A DNA stretch of 64,000 nt from Mycobacterium sp. GA-2829 (GCF_001499965.1 NZ_LQIT01000067.1:1-64000); one strand, 5' to 3'. Counted from the stretch's first letter, positions 28,802 through 38,063 are shown. Numbers and translations are program-made. The notes: a model not told the origin generated them from the letters alone.

Positions 28802-29551
28802 GTGGACTTCCGAGCGGCTCTGCTCGAGCAGACCAACGACTTCGGTGACCTGATCGCGGCGGGTGACCCGGACACACCCGTGGCCACCTGCGGCGACTGG
28901 ACGCTCAAACAGCTGTTCCGCCACGTCGGCCGCGGAAACCGCTGGGCCGCACAGATCGTCGCGGAGCGGCGCAACGAACCGCTCGATCCGCGCGAGGTGC
29001 GCGACGGCAGACCCCCCGACGACCCGGCCGCCGCGATCCAGTGGCTGCGCGACGGGGTTGAGCTGCTCGTCGGCGCGGTCGACAATGTCGGATCGTCGAC
29101 GAAGGTGTGGACGTTCCTGGGACCGCGCCCGGCGGGGTGGTGGATCCGGCGGCGTGTGCATGAGGTCGCCGTGCACCGGGCCGATGCGGCGCTCGCGCTC
29201 GGCAAGCCGTATGAGCTGCCGCCCGACCTCGCCGCCGATGCGCTCAGCGAGTGGATCGAGCTGGCGGCGGTGAAGGCGGGCAGGCACGGCACGCCGCTCG
29301 AGCGGGGTCAGACGCTGCACCTGCACGCCACCGATGAGAGTCTCGGCGGCGTGGGGGAGTGGATGATCACCAGTACCGAAGAGGGCATCGACTGGACGCA
29401 CGAACACGGTAAGGGTGACGTCGCGGTCCGGGGACCGGTCACCGACCTGTTGCTGGCGGTGGCGCGGCGCCGCACGCTGGCCGACAGTGGGCTCGAGGCG
29501 TTCGGCAAGACGGCGATCTGGGATCGGTGGCTGGAGCAGACGCCGTTCTGA
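28802..29551 (+). CDS. Maleylpyruvate isomerase-like (DinB-fold) protein (right copy)
   Basis: A 249-residue member of the maleylpyruvate isomerase N-terminal/DinB-like superfamily (TIGR03083 type), four-helix bundle proteins that often bind a divalent metal with three histidines and in some cases use mycothiol. Candidate ligands are His in LFRHVGRGN and in VHEVAVHRADA. It corresponds by position and type to Rv0332 near rmlA in M. tuberculosis, though I infer this from memory of the family. It starts with GTG one base after the P450 stop, so translation is probably coupled. The physiological reaction is unknown. Confidence 0.8.
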   Translation: MDFRAALLEQTNDFGDLIAAGDPDTPVATCGDWTLKQLFRHVGRGNRWAAQIVAERRNEPLDPREVRDGRPPDDPAAAIQWLRDGVELLVGAVDNVGSSTKVWTFLGPRPAGWWIRRRVHEVAVHRADAALALGKPYELPPDLAADALSEWIELAAVKAGRHGTPLERGQTLHLHATDESLGGVGEWMITSTEEGIDWTHEHGKGDVAVRGPVTDLLLAVARRRTLADSGLEAFGKTAIWDRWLEQTPF

Positions 29552-29570
29552 GTGGCGTACCTTCACGATC

Positions 29571-29939
29571 ATGACCACATCGGAGAAGGCGACGGTGCTC
29601 GCCTGGCACGACGCACTCAACGCCCGCGACCTCGACACGCTGCTCGAGTTGTCCAGCGATGACATCGAGATCGGCGACGCGCACGGCGCGGTGCAAGGGC
29701 ATGCGGCGCTGCGGGATTGGGTGCACGCCCTCGACGTCAACGCCGAACCGGGCAGGCTGTACATCCGGGACGGGGTGGTGGTCGCCGAACAGCAGATCGT
29801 GACGGTGACGGGGGAGACCGGTGCGGGGGCGTCGGCGTTCCGCGTCGTCCACGACAAGGTGACGGCGGTGTTCCGGCATCCCGATCTGGCGTCCGCGCTG
29901 GCCGCCACCGAACTCGGCGAACAGGATCTGGCCGGCTGA
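29571..29939 (+). CDS. SnoaL-like (NTF2-fold) protein (right copy)
   Basis: A 122-residue single-domain protein with the cone-shaped SnoaL/NTF2-like pattern: an N-terminal helix ([21 protein letters not shown]), a strand SDDIEIGD, a helix [12 protein letters not shown] and four strands. Members include polyketide cyclases, isomerases and non-catalytic ligand binders. The ATG at 29571 is chosen because it lies just before the domain and 19 bases after the previous stop. Its stop overlaps the rmlA start (TGATG), showing tight coupling to dTDP-glucose synthesis at least in expression. The exact role is unknown. Confidence 0.8.
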   Translation: MTTSEKATVLAWHDALNARDLDTLLELSSDDIEIGDAHGAVQGHAALRDWVHALDVNAEPGRLYIRDGVVVAEQQIVTVTGETGAGASAFRVVHDKVTAVFRHPDLASALAATELGEQDLAG

Positions 29940-30802
29940 TGCGCGGGATCATCCTGGCGGGCGGGTCGGGCACCCGCCTGTACCCGATCACGCTCGGGGC
30001 GAGTAAACAGCTGCTGCCGGTGTACGACAAACCGCTGATCTACTACCCGCTGTCCACGTTGATCATGGCGGGTATCCAGGACATCCAGGTGATCACCACC
30101 GCCGAGGACGCGCCGGCGTTCCACCGATTGCTCGGTGACGGAACGGCTTTCGGCGTGAACATCACCTACGCGGTGCAGGACGAACCGGACGGGCTCGCGC
30201 AGGCGTTCGTGATCGGGGCGGATCACATCGGCACCGATTCGGTGGCACTCGTGTTGGGGGACAACATCTTCTACGGGCCGGGACTCGGGACCGGGTTGCG
30301 GCGCTTCCACGACGTGTCCGGGGGTGCGATCTTCGCGTACTGGGTGGCCAATCCGTCGGCGTACGGGGTGGTCGAGTTCGGCGACGACGGGACCGCACTG
30401 TCGCTGGAGGAGAAGCCGGCGACGCCGAAGTCGCACTACGCGGTGCCGGGGCTGTACTTCTACGACAACGACGTCATCGAGATCGCGCGGTCGCTGCGGA
30501 AGTCGGCGCGCGGGGAGTACGAGATCACCGAGATCAACCAGCGCTACCTGGAGCAGGGCCGGCTCAGCGTCGAGGTGCTCGCACGGGGAACCGCGTGGCT
30601 CGATACCGGGACGTTCGATTCACTGTTGGACGCAAGCGATTTCGTGCGCACGATCGAACGCAGGCAGGGGTTGAAGATCTCGGTGCCGGAGGAGGTGGCG
30701 TGGCGCGTGGGGTTCATCGACGACGATCAGTTGGCCGCGCGGGGACAGCAGCTGCTCAAATCCGGTTATGGCGCTTACCTTCTGGAGTTGTTGCAGCGCT
30801 GA
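29939..30802 (+). CDS. rmlA: RmlA, glucose-1-phosphate thymidylyltransferase (right copy)
   Basis: This 287-residue enzyme joins dTTP and glucose-1-phosphate to give dTDP-glucose, the first step of dTDP-L-rhamnose synthesis. Rhamnose is the linker sugar between peptidoglycan and arabinogalactan, so the pathway is essential in mycobacteria. The nucleotide-binding loop is [13 protein letters not shown] (about 6-18); [17 protein letters not shown] and [10 protein letters not shown] are RmlA signatures, and EKP lies in [11 protein letters not shown]. Length and ends are complete. It is the last gene of the plus-strand cluster and converges with the molybdenum-subunit gene after 4 bases. It corresponds to Rv0334. 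Confidence 0.96.
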   Translation: MRGIILAGGSGTRLYPITLGASKQLLPVYDKPLIYYPLSTLIMAGIQDIQVITTAEDAPAFHRLLGDGTAFGVNITYAVQDEPDGLAQAFVIGADHIGTDSVALVLGDNIFYGPGLGTGLRRFHDVSGGAIFAYWVANPSAYGVVEFGDDGTALSLEEKPATPKSHYAVPGLYFYDNDVIEIARSLRKSARGEYEITEINQRYLEQGRLSVEVLARGTAWLDTGTFDSLLDASDFVRTIERRQGLKISVPEEVAWRVGFIDDDQLAARGQQLLKSGYGAYLLELLQR

Positions 30803-30806
30803 GGGG

Positions 30807-32897
30807 TCACGGCAGCCCCGGCAACACCTTGTCCAACGTCACCGGCAGATCCCGCACCCGCACACCCGTCGCGTTGTAGACCGCGTTGACCACCGCCGCC
30901 GCCGACCCCACGATCCCGATCTCCCCGGCGCCGCGCGATCCCATCGGATTCGCGTGCTCATCGGCCTCGTCCAGCCAGATCGCATCGATGTCGGCCACGT
31001 CGGCGTGCGCGCTGATGTGATACTCGGCCAGGTTCTGCGTCACGACGTGCCCGAACCGCGGATCCCGCACGCTCTCCTCGTGCAGCGCCATCGACAGGCC
31101 CATGGTCATCCCGCCGATCAACTGCGAGCGCAGCGTCCGCGCATTGATCGCTCGGCCGATCGAGAACACCCCGAGCATCCGCGGCACCCGGATCTCACCG
31201 GTGTCGCGGTTGACCCGCGCCTCCACGAAATGCGCGCCGAACGACTGCATCGTGATCGTCTCCGACTCCGGATTCTCCGGCGCCTCGGCCACCGTCGTCG
31301 CACCCACCGCAGGCGGATCGCCATGGTCCTGCCGGAATTGCCGCGCCGCCGCCACGATTGCCCGCCCCCACGAGTTGATGCCCGATGATCCGCCCGCCAC
31401 CGACGCATCCGGTAGCGAACTGTCCCCGATCTGCAACTCGACCGCCGCGACGTCACAGCCCAACGCGTCCGCGGCGATCTGCGTCAACGTCGTCCACGTC
31501 CCGGTGCCGATGTCGGCGGCACCGATCTGCACGAGATACCGTCCCTCGGCGACATAGGTGATCCGCGCCGTGTTCCCCGGCATCTGCATCGCCGGATAGG
31601 TCGCCGACGCCACCCCGAGCCCGACGTACCAGTCACCCGACACCCGCTGCGCCGAAACAGGATTACGCTCCGACCAACCGAACCTCTCGGCCCCCAGCCG
31701 TAGACACTCCACGAGGTGCCGACCCGACCACGGGTTACCGGTCTCCGGGTCGACCTCGGGGTCGTTGCGGACGCGCAACTCGATCGGATCGATGCCGCAC
31801 GCCTCCGCCAACTCGTCCATCGCGACCTCGGCGGCGTAGGTGCCGGGGCACTCACCCGGCGCGCGGAACCAGAACGGCACCGGCACATCGAGGGCGGCGA
31901 GTCTGTGTGCGGTGCGCCGGTTCGGCGCGGCGTACATCTTGCGCGACGTCACCGCGGTCTGCTCGGCGAATTCCTTGGCGGTCGAGGTCTGTTCGACCAC
32001 TTCATGCGACAGGGCGGTCAGGATGCCGTCGCGGGACGCGCCGAGCCGGATGCGCTGAATGGTCGGCGTGCGGTAGCCCACCAGCGAGAACATCTGCTGG
32101 CGGGTCAGCGCCAGTTTCACCGGACGGCCGCCGCTGCGCTTGGCCGCCAGCAGCACCAGCACGTCGTGGGCGTGCGGCGCGCCCTTGGACCCGAACCCGC
32201 CGCCGACATGCGGTGCGATGACCCGCAGTTGGTCGACCTCGAGCCCGAGAATCGGTGCCAACGCCTTGCGCACCGCGTGCACGCCCTGCGTCGAGTCGTA
32301 CATGGTGACACCATCGGGCGTCCACGTCGCGATCGCGGCATGCGGTTCCATCGGGTTGTTGTGCTCGATGGGCGTCGTATAGGTCTGGTCGACGGTCACC
32401 TCCGCCACGGCCAGCGCGGCGTCCACGTCGCCCTCGTCGGTGTCGGGAGGATACGACGGGTTGACGGACTCGGGTGTGTACAGGTCCGGATGGTCGGCCC
32501 GCAACTCCACGTCGTGTGGCTCTTCGGTGTACATCACCTGCACCAAAGCGGCTGCGTGACGGGCGATCTCGGCGGTCTCGGCGACGACACCGCCGATGAT
32601 CTGCCCGCGGAAGTGCACCCTGTCGTCCTGCAGAATCGCCAGCTCGCCGTCGGAGGTGTCGGCGAGTGTGGGCGCGTCGAAGACGGTCAGCACGTCGAGC
32701 ACGCCCTCGACCTCGCGGGCCGCGGCGACGTCCATGGCCGCGACCTGCCCACGCGCGACGATGGATTGGATCGCGTGCACGTACGCCGGGTTGTCCACCT
32801 GATGCTCGAAGGCGTATGGCGCGGTCCCGGTGACCTTGGCGCGGCCGTCGAGGCGGGCCAGCGGCGCGCCGATCGCCTGCGGTTCGAGGAGGGTCAT
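30807..32897 (-). CDS. Aldehyde oxidoreductase molybdenum subunit, PaoC-like (right copy)
   Basis: A 696-residue catalytic subunit of a xanthine-oxidase-family molybdenum hydroxylase, which oxidises aldehydes or aromatic heterocycles at a Mo-pterin centre with water as oxygen source. Visible signatures are the N-terminal RLDGRAKVTGTAPYAFE, cofactor-binding VGGGFGSKGAPHA, FRAPGECPGTYAAEVAMDEL, AGGSSGINSWG and the catalytic Glu in GAGEIGIVGSAAA near residue 660. The small-medium-large gene order with 4-base overlaps matches E. coli paoABC, but no paoD/xdhC-like chaperone gene is adjacent. It converges with rmlA. The substrate cannot be read from sequence. Confidence 0.93.
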   Translation of the reverse strand: MTLLEPQAIGAPLARLDGRAKVTGTAPYAFEHQVDNPAYVHAIQSIVARGQVAAMDVAAAREVEGVLDVLTVFDAPTLADTSDGELAILQDDRVHFRGQIIGGVVAETAEIARHAAALVQVMYTEEPHDVELRADHPDLYTPESVNPSYPPDTDEGDVDAALAVAEVTVDQTYTTPIEHNNPMEPHAAIATWTPDGVTMYDSTQGVHAVRKALAPILGLEVDQLRVIAPHVGGGFGSKGAPHAHDVLVLLAAKRSGGRPVKLALTRQQMFSLVGYRTPTIQRIRLGASRDGILTALSHEVVEQTSTAKEFAEQTAVTSRKMYAAPNRRTAHRLAALDVPVPFWFRAPGECPGTYAAEVAMDELAEACGIDPIELRVRNDPEVDPETGNPWSGRHLVECLRLGAERFGWSERNPVSAQRVSGDWYVGLGVASATYPAMQMPGNTARITYVAEGRYLVQIGAADIGTGTWTTLTQIAADALGCDVAAVELQIGDSSLPDASVAGGSSGINSWGRAIVAAARQFRQDHGDPPAVGATTVAEAPENPESETITMQSFGAHFVEARVNRDTGEIRVPRMLGVFSIGRAINARTLRSQLIGGMTMGLSMALHEESVRDPRFGHVVTQNLAEYHISAHADVADIDAIWLDEADEHANPMGSRGAGEIGIVGSAAAVVNAVYNATGVRVRDLPVTLDKVLPGLP

Positions 32898-33889
32898 CGG
32901 CGTCCCCGTTCGGTCAGCGTGCGGAGTTCGGCGATGAGCGTGCGGCGGGCCAACGCGACCTTGAACTCGTTACCCGGCTGCGGGTCGGCGGCCGATAGCT
33001 CGGCATCGGCGGCCGCGGCGAACGTCTCCTCAGTGGCCGGAGCGCCGGTGAGCACCTCCTCGGCGCGCCGAGCCCGCCACGGTTTGTGCGCCACACCGCC
33101 CAAAGCGATTCGCGCCGAGCCGATCTGGCCGCTTTCGTCCACACTGATCTCCGCGGCGACCGACACCAGCGCGAACGCGAACGACGCCCGGTCGCGGACC
33201 TTGCGGTAGTCCGACACGGCATCCGGGCGCGGGGAGGGTAGCTCGACCGCGGTGATCAGTTCACCGTGGTTCAGCACCGTGTCGCGGTGCGGTTCGTCGC
33301 CCGGCAGTCGGTAGAACTCGTCGATCGGGATCCGTCGTTCCCCGTCGGCGCCCTCAGCGACCACCACGCCGTCCAGCGCGCTCATCGCCACCGCCATGTC
33401 CGACGGGTGCACGGCGATGCAGTGCGGTGACGCGCCCAGGATCGCGTGGTAGCGCACATAGCCGCCGATCGCCGAGCAGCCGCTGCCCGGGGTGCGTTTG
33501 TTGCACGGGGTGGTCACGTCCTGGAAGTACACACATCGTGTGCGCTGCAACAGGTTTCCCGCGGTGGTGGCCGCGTTGCGCAGCTGACCCGACGCCGCCG
33601 AGAGCAGCGCCCGGGACAGCACGGGGTAGTGCGCACGGATCAGCGGGTGCGCGGCGAGGTCGCTGTTGCGGACGGTGGCGCCGACGCGCACACCGCCGTC
33701 GGCGGTCGTGGTGACCTCGTCGAGCGGCAACCGGCTGACATCGACGAGCAGGTCGGGAGCGGCGACCCCGAGCTTCATGTGGTCGACGAGGTTGGTGCCG
33801 CCGGCGAGGTACGCGGCGTCGGGGTGGGCGGTCAGGGTGGCGACGGCGTCGGCCGGGCTCTCGGCGAGGTGGTAGTCGAACGTCTTCAC
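32894..33889 (-). CDS. Aldehyde oxidoreductase FAD subunit, PaoB-like (right copy)
   Basis: A 331-residue FAD-binding subunit that passes electrons from the 2Fe-2S clusters to the final acceptor. It shows the FAD pyrophosphate loop YLAGGTNLVDHMKLG and the second loop TTAGNLLQRTRC. The Cys-containing insertion (TRCVYFQD, TPCNKRTPGSGCSAIGG, SPHCIAVHPSDMA) is the hallmark of PaoB/YagS proteins that bind an additional [4Fe-4S] cluster. The start is the GTG in the GTGA overlap with the 2Fe-2S gene; a longer frame upstream lies inside that gene and is rejected. It overlaps the molybdenum subunit gene by four bases. Confidence 0.92.
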   Translation of the reverse strand: MKTFDYHLAESPADAVATLTAHPDAAYLAGGTNLVDHMKLGVAAPDLLVDVSRLPLDEVTTTADGGVRVGATVRNSDLAAHPLIRAHYPVLSRALLSAASGQLRNAATTAGNLLQRTRCVYFQDVTTPCNKRTPGSGCSAIGGYVRYHAILGASPHCIAVHPSDMAVAMSALDGVVVAEGADGERRIPIDEFYRLPGDEPHRDTVLNHGELITAVELPSPRPDAVSDYRKVRDRASFAFALVSVAAEISVDESGQIGSARIALGGVAHKPWRARRAEEVLTGAPATEETFAAAADAELSAADPQPGNEFKVALARRTLIAELRTLTERGRR

Positions 33890-34404
33890 CGGGCGGCCCG
33901 TTCGATCGCGGCGACGATGTTCGGGTACGCCGCACAACGACACAGGTTGCCGCTCATCCGTTCCCGGATCTCGTCAGCGGTCAGTTCGGGGGAGGCCTCG
34001 AGGTCGTCGGAGACGACGCTCGGCGCGCCGGCCTTCACCTCGTCGAGCATGCCGACCGCCGAACAGATCTGGCCCGGTGTGCAGTAGCCGCACTGGAAGC
34101 CGTCCTCGTCGTGAAACGCCTGGGCGACCGGGTGCAGATCGTCACCTTCGCCCAGGCCGGCGGCGGTCGTGATGCGCGCACCGTCGGCGGCGACGGCGAA
34201 CGTCAGGCAGGTGGTCACTCGGCGACCGTCGCGCAGCACGGTGCAGGACCCGCACTGGCCGTGGTCGCAGCCCTTCTTCGGGGCCGTCACACCGAGGTGT
34301 TCGCGGAGCGCGTCGAGCAGGGTCACACGGTTGTCGAGGCGCAGCGTGCGCTGTTGGCCGTCGACCTCGAGGGTCACGTCATGATGACCGGCGGGCTGGG
34401 TCAT
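33886..34404 (-). CDS. Aldehyde oxidoreductase 2Fe-2S subunit, PaoA-like (right copy)
   Basis: A 172-residue two-cluster iron-sulfur subunit. The N-terminal ferredoxin-like domain has CDHGQCGSCTVL plus a downstream Cys (TTCLTF). The helical domain holds CGYCTPGQICSAVG and NLCRCAAYPNIVAAI. In E. coli PaoA a Tat signal precedes this domain; here none is present, implying a cytoplasmic enzyme. A 25-residue linker (KAGAPSVVSDDLEASPEL) is longer than in CoxS-type subunits and fits PaoA. Its ATG lies 26 bases inside the end of the YibE/F gene. Confidence 0.93.
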   Translation of the reverse strand: MTQPAGHHDVTLEVDGQQRTLRLDNRVTLLDALREHLGVTAPKKGCDHGQCGSCTVLRDGRRVTTCLTFAVAADGARITTAAGLGEGDDLHPVAQAFHDEDGFQCGYCTPGQICSAVGMLDEVKAGAPSVVSDDLEASPELTADEIRERMSGNLCRCAAYPNIVAAIERAAR

Positions 34405-35656
34405 GGCGCGGGGGTACCCCGGGCCCCCCTGGCGAAACGTCGGGGGTGGCCAGGACGGCGGCGATCCCCGTCGTCAACGGCACCGACAGCGCCAGGGCGA
34501 TACCGCCGACGGCCGAGCGCGCGATCTCGATGGCCACGCTCTCGCTGGTCAGCACGTCGCCCAGCGAGCGATTGGCGACGCTGAACAGCAGCAGCAACGG
34601 CAGCGCGCTGCCCGCATAAGCCAGCACCAGCGTGTAGACCGTGCTCGCGATGTGGTCACGGCCCACCCGCATCGCGCCGACGAACACCGCACGACGTGAA
34701 CTGTTCTGCAGCCCGGCCAGTTCGAACACCGTCGACGCCTGCGTCACGGTCACGTCGTTGAGCACACCGAGCGAACCGATGATGAACCCGGCCAACAGCA
34801 GACCGGTGATCGACACACTGCCCAGATATGCGGCGACCTCGTTGTTCTGGTCCTCCGACAACCCGGTGAGGTGCACGAGTTCGATTGCCCCCCAGCTCAA
34901 CACGGCGGCCAGCAGCAGCGAGGTCAGCGTGCCGAGCAGCGCTGCACTCGTGCGCAGGCTGACCCCGTGCGCCAGGTAGATGACGGCGTAGAGGATCGCC
35001 GCCGACGCCACCAACGCGACCGGGACGGCCGGTGCGCCGTCGCGCAGGGCGGGCAGCAGGAACACCACCAGCACCGCGAACGCGACGACGATCCCCACCA
35101 GTGCGCGCAGCCCCCGCCAGCGCGCCACCGCCACCACGACGATCGCGAACGCGGCGGCCAGCAGAGCCAGCGGCCAGCCGCGCGCGTAGTCGTAGAACGT
35201 GTAGGTGGTGGCGCCGTCGGGGGAGACCTGCCTGCTGATCCGGATGTCGTCGCCGGCGGCCAGCTGAGGCTGCCCGGGTCCGCCGCTGAACTCGAGCAGC
35301 GTGTTCGCGCCCGAGTTGGGGCCGGACGCGATCGCGACGAGCACCTGCACGCACTGCGAGCCGTCGTCCGGGGCCGGTGCGGGCGCGGAGGTGAGCACCT
35401 GACCCGCCGACGGGCTGCCGCAGCCGCCCAGGCTCGTCGAACGCACCTGCCCGGCCTCGGTGGTCACCGCGCCGCCCTCGGCGTTCTGGAAGGGCAGCGG
35501 AATGTCGGCTTGCTGGCCGCTCGGCCACAACACCGCCGCGCCGATCGCCACGGCGACCGCGATCACGACGAGCAGCCCGACGACGATCTTCGCGGCGAGA
35601 GGACCCAACGGAGAGGGCCCGCTCAACGAGTGCGAATGCGAGTGGTTGTGCGACAC
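34379..35656 (-). CDS. YibE/F-family membrane protein (right copy)
   Basis: A 425-residue integral membrane protein. It opens with a His/Ser-rich cytoplasmic peptide (MSHNHSHSHSLSG), then a membrane helix (about 24-46), a region of about 110 residues outside the membrane (with GGCGS and SQCVQV cysteines) and about seven helices from residue 155. Sequence such as SITGLLLAGFIIGSLGVLNDVTVTQASTVFEL is typical of the YibE/F family, of unproven function; the Asp and Asn in this segment are conserved. The His-rich start hints at metal binding. The last eight residues are coded within the overlap with the next gene, so this tail is probably unconserved. Confidence 0.83.
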   Translation of the reverse strand: MSHNHSHSHSLSGPSPLGPLAAKIVVGLLVVIAVAVAIGAAVLWPSGQQADIPLPFQNAEGGAVTTEAGQVRSTSLGGCGSPSAGQVLTSAPAPAPDDGSQCVQVLVAIASGPNSGANTLLEFSGGPGQPQLAAGDDIRISRQVSPDGATTYTFYDYARGWPLALLAAAFAIVVVAVARWRGLRALVGIVVAFAVLVVFLLPALRDGAPAVPVALVASAAILYAVIYLAHGVSLRTSAALLGTLTSLLLAAVLSWGAIELVHLTGLSEDQNNEVAAYLGSVSITGLLLAGFIIGSLGVLNDVTVTQASTVFELAGLQNSSRRAVFVGAMRVGRDHIASTVYTLVLAYAGSALPLLLLFSVANRSLGDVLTSESVAIEIARSAVGGIALALSVPLTTGIAAVLATPDVSPGGPGVPPRHDPARRSS

Positions 35657-35685
35657 CTGAACAGGGTAGGGGGCGATCCTCGCAA

Positions 35686-35747
35686 CGCCGAACGTGCGCT
35701 CAGTGCGGTCCTCGGCGCGATTTCTCGCAATGAGCGCACGTTCGGCG
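35686..35747. repeat. Dispersed-type inverted repeat between aspC and the YibE/F gene (right copy)
   Basis: Mirror of 17450-17511. Perfect 17-bp arms read CGCCGAACGTGCGCTCA and TGAGCGCACGTTCGGCG, separated by 28 bases. The repeat fills most of the gap between aspC and the YibE/F gene, which run in the same direction. Confidence 0.65.
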
Positions 35748-35758
35748 CAGGGGAGGCC

Positions 35759-37036
35759 CTACTGCCGGTAGCTCACCAGGAAGTTGCCCAGCCGTTCGAT
35801 CGCGGCGGACAGGTCACGTGCCCACGGCAGCGTCACGATGCGCAGGTGATCCGGTGTGGGCCAATTGAATCCGGTGCCCTGCACCACCAGGATCTTCTCC
35901 TGCAGCAGCAGGTCGAGCACCAGCTGCTCGTCGTCGTGGATGTCGTAGACCTCGGGGTCCAGCCGCGGGAACGCGTACAGCGCCCCGGACGGCTTCACAC
36001 AGGAGACGCCGGGGATCTCGTTGAGCTTCTCCCACGCCACGTCGCGCTGTTCGAGCAGCCGCCCACCGGGCAGCACGAGATCGTCGATGCTCTGATGGCC
36101 GCCGAGCGCGACCTGAATGGCATGTTGCGCAGGCACATTCGGGCACAGCCGCATGTTGGCAAGCAGGCTGATGCCCTCGATGAAACTGCTCGCGTGCTCC
36201 TTGGGCCCGGTGATCACCAGCCACCCCGACCGGTACCCGGCAACTCGGTAGGCCTTGGACAACCCGTTGAACGTCAACGTCAGCACGTCGGGGGCCAGCG
36301 ACGCCAGCGATACGTGCTTGGCGTCGTCGTAGAGGATCTTGTCGTAGATCTCGTCGGCGAGCAGCAACAGCTGGTGCTTGCGCGCGAGGTTCGCGATGCC
36401 CTCGAGCGTCTCGCGGCTGTACACCGCGCCGGTCGGATTGTTCGGGTTGATCACGACGATCGCCTTGGTGCGATCGGTGATCTTGGATTCGATGTCGGCG
36501 ACGTCGGGGTTCCAGCCTTGGGTCTCGTCGCACAGGTAGTGCACCGGGGTGCCGCCGGCCAGCGACGTGCACGCCGTCCACAGCGGGTAGTCCGGGGCGG
36601 GGATCAGCACCTGGTCGCCGTTGTCCAGCAGCGCCTGCAGCGTCATCTGGATCAGCTCGGAGACCCCGTTGCCGAGGTAGACGTCGTCGATGTCGAAGCG
36701 GGGGAACCCGTCGACGAGTTCGTAACGGGTGAACACGGCCCGGCGGGCGCTGACGATGCCCTTGGAATCGGAGTAGCCCTGCGCGGTCGGCAGCGCGGCG
36801 ATGATGTCGCGCATGATCACGTCGGGCGCCTCGAAACCGAACGGCGCCGGGTTGCCGATGTTCAGCTTGAGGATGCGGTGCCCCTCGGCCTCCAGCCGCC
36901 CCGCGTGCTCGTGCACCGGGCCGCGGATCTCGTAGAGGACGTCCTGCAGTTTCGATGACTGTGTGAAGGTCCGGGGCCGTTGATGGCCCGCGGAATGCCA
37001 CGTCGCGGGCGTCTGGGGCGTGGTCACGTCATCCAT
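35759..37036 (-). CDS. aspC: Aminotransferase AspC-like (right copy)
   Basis: A 425-residue fold-type I PLP enzyme that transfers amino groups between amino acids and 2-oxo acids. It corresponds to Rv0337c, annotated AspC, although the sequence is closest in character to the alanine aminotransferase AlaA type (RGPVHEHAGRLEAEGHRILKLNIGNPAPFGF). Catalytic features are NPNNPTGAVYS, DEIYDKILYD and the Schiff-base lysine in TFNGLSKAYRVAGYRSGW. The C-terminal Arg in DHLRIVTLPW would bind the substrate carboxylate. The ATG gives a normal length; a TTG at 37054 is an alternative. It lies downstream of the nucleoside-hydrolase-like gene, 37 bases apart. Confidence 0.9.
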   Translation of the reverse strand: MDDVTTPQTPATWHSAGHQRPRTFTQSSKLQDVLYEIRGPVHEHAGRLEAEGHRILKLNIGNPAPFGFEAPDVIMRDIIAALPTAQGYSDSKGIVSARRAVFTRYELVDGFPRFDIDDVYLGNGVSELIQMTLQALLDNGDQVLIPAPDYPLWTACTSLAGGTPVHYLCDETQGWNPDVADIESKITDRTKAIVVINPNNPTGAVYSRETLEGIANLARKHQLLLLADEIYDKILYDDAKHVSLASLAPDVLTLTFNGLSKAYRVAGYRSGWLVITGPKEHASSFIEGISLLANMRLCPNVPAQHAIQVALGGHQSIDDLVLPGGRLLEQRDVAWEKLNEIPGVSCVKPSGALYAFPRLDPEVYDIHDDEQLVLDLLLQEKILVVQGTGFNWPTPDHLRIVTLPWARDLSAAIERLGNFLVSYRQ

Positions 37037-37073
37037 GGTGGCACTGTCGTCCAATCAATTAGTAATCCGGCGG

Positions 37074-38063
37074 TCAGGCGTAGGTGGCCGCGAGGTTGGT
37101 CACGGCGGTCCAGCGGTCGGCGAATTCGCGTGGGCCGAGCACGGTCTCGACGTGCGCGCCGACCGGGCGGAAGTGCTCCGGTTCGAGCAGGGCCAGCACC
37201 GTCGACTGGTCCCAGAACATCGTGCGCCCGCCGTACCCCGACTGCTCCCAGGTGTCGATCGCCCACGACGCCGACTCGTTGAGCAGGATCTGCTTGAGCG
37301 TGTTCGGCAGGCCGGTCGGGCCGAGGCCCTGCACCATTGCCAGCGTCGGGCCGTAGACGGTGCCCGCACAGCCCGCCCGGTTCGGGGTCGTATCGCAGTC
37401 GCCGCGCGGGACGTCGACGAACGTGTGGTCCAGGCCCGGAAGTTGTTCGTGGAACACCTTCTCGCAAGACGGCCGGTCGTAGACGCAGTTGAAGGATTCG
37501 CCCGCCTCCAGTTCCGGATCGCCTTCGATCGGACGCCCGGTGATCACGACGCGGCCGGTCTTGGCGCGGATCGCGGGGCCGTAGAACTGGTAGGAGGTGA
37601 ACCCGCCGATGAGCAGCACGTCCACCCGCGCGCAGTCCGCCGTCGCGGCGATGATCTGCCGGACGAAGTCGTCGGACGGGGGTGTCGGCGGCGGCTCGAC
37701 CGGCAGGAAGTTGTTCAGCCGGCTCATCAGCCTGCGGAACACCAGCACGTAGTCGCCGAACGTATCGGCGATGTCGCCCTCCGGACGGTTGACGGCGGCG
37801 CCCACGACCACCGGGATCGTGCGCTGGCCCGGTTCGGCCACCAGCCGGTTGATCGCCGACGCGCCGATTCCGGGCAGCGTGTAGCCCTCGGTGGTGACGA
37901 TCGCCGCGACGTGCCGCGCCCCGATGACCGTCGGGATCGACATCAGGTCGTCGATGTCGAGGTCGGTGTCGACGACGACGCACGCGTCGACGGGGTCGGC
38001 GCTCGCGACGGGCGCCGACCACCCCAGCAGCGCTATCGCAGCCAGGGTGATCAGACGCCTCAC
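37074..38063 (-). CDS. Secreted nucleoside-hydrolase-like protein (right copy)
   Basis: A 329-residue protein with a Sec-type signal (MRRLITLAAIALLGWSAPVASA) cleaved near residue 22. The mature start DPVDACVVVDTDLDIDD carries the Asp cluster of inosine-uridine nucleoside hydrolases, which cleave the N-glycosidic bond with a bound calcium. Other family blocks (IPVVVGAAVNRPEGD, LLIGGFTSYQFYGPAI) fit loosely. Cysteines (CVYDRPSC, CDTTPNRAGC) suggest disulfides outside the cell. The family is uncertain and a divergent non-nucleoside substrate is possible. The GTG start is 17 bases after etfD, so the two genes are probably co-transcribed. Confidence 0.77.
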   Translation of the reverse strand: MRRLITLAAIALLGWSAPVASADPVDACVVVDTDLDIDDLMSIPTVIGARHVAAIVTTEGYTLPGIGASAINRLVAEPGQRTIPVVVGAAVNRPEGDIADTFGDYVLVFRRLMSRLNNFLPVEPPPTPPSDDFVRQIIAATADCARVDVLLIGGFTSYQFYGPAIRAKTGRVVITGRPIEGDPELEAGESFNCVYDRPSCEKVFHEQLPGLDHTFVDVPRGDCDTTPNRAGCAGTVYGPTLAMVQGLGPTGLPNTLKQILLNESASWAIDTWEQSGYGGRTMFWDQSTVLALLEPEHFRPVGAHVETVLGPREFADRWTAVTNLAATYA

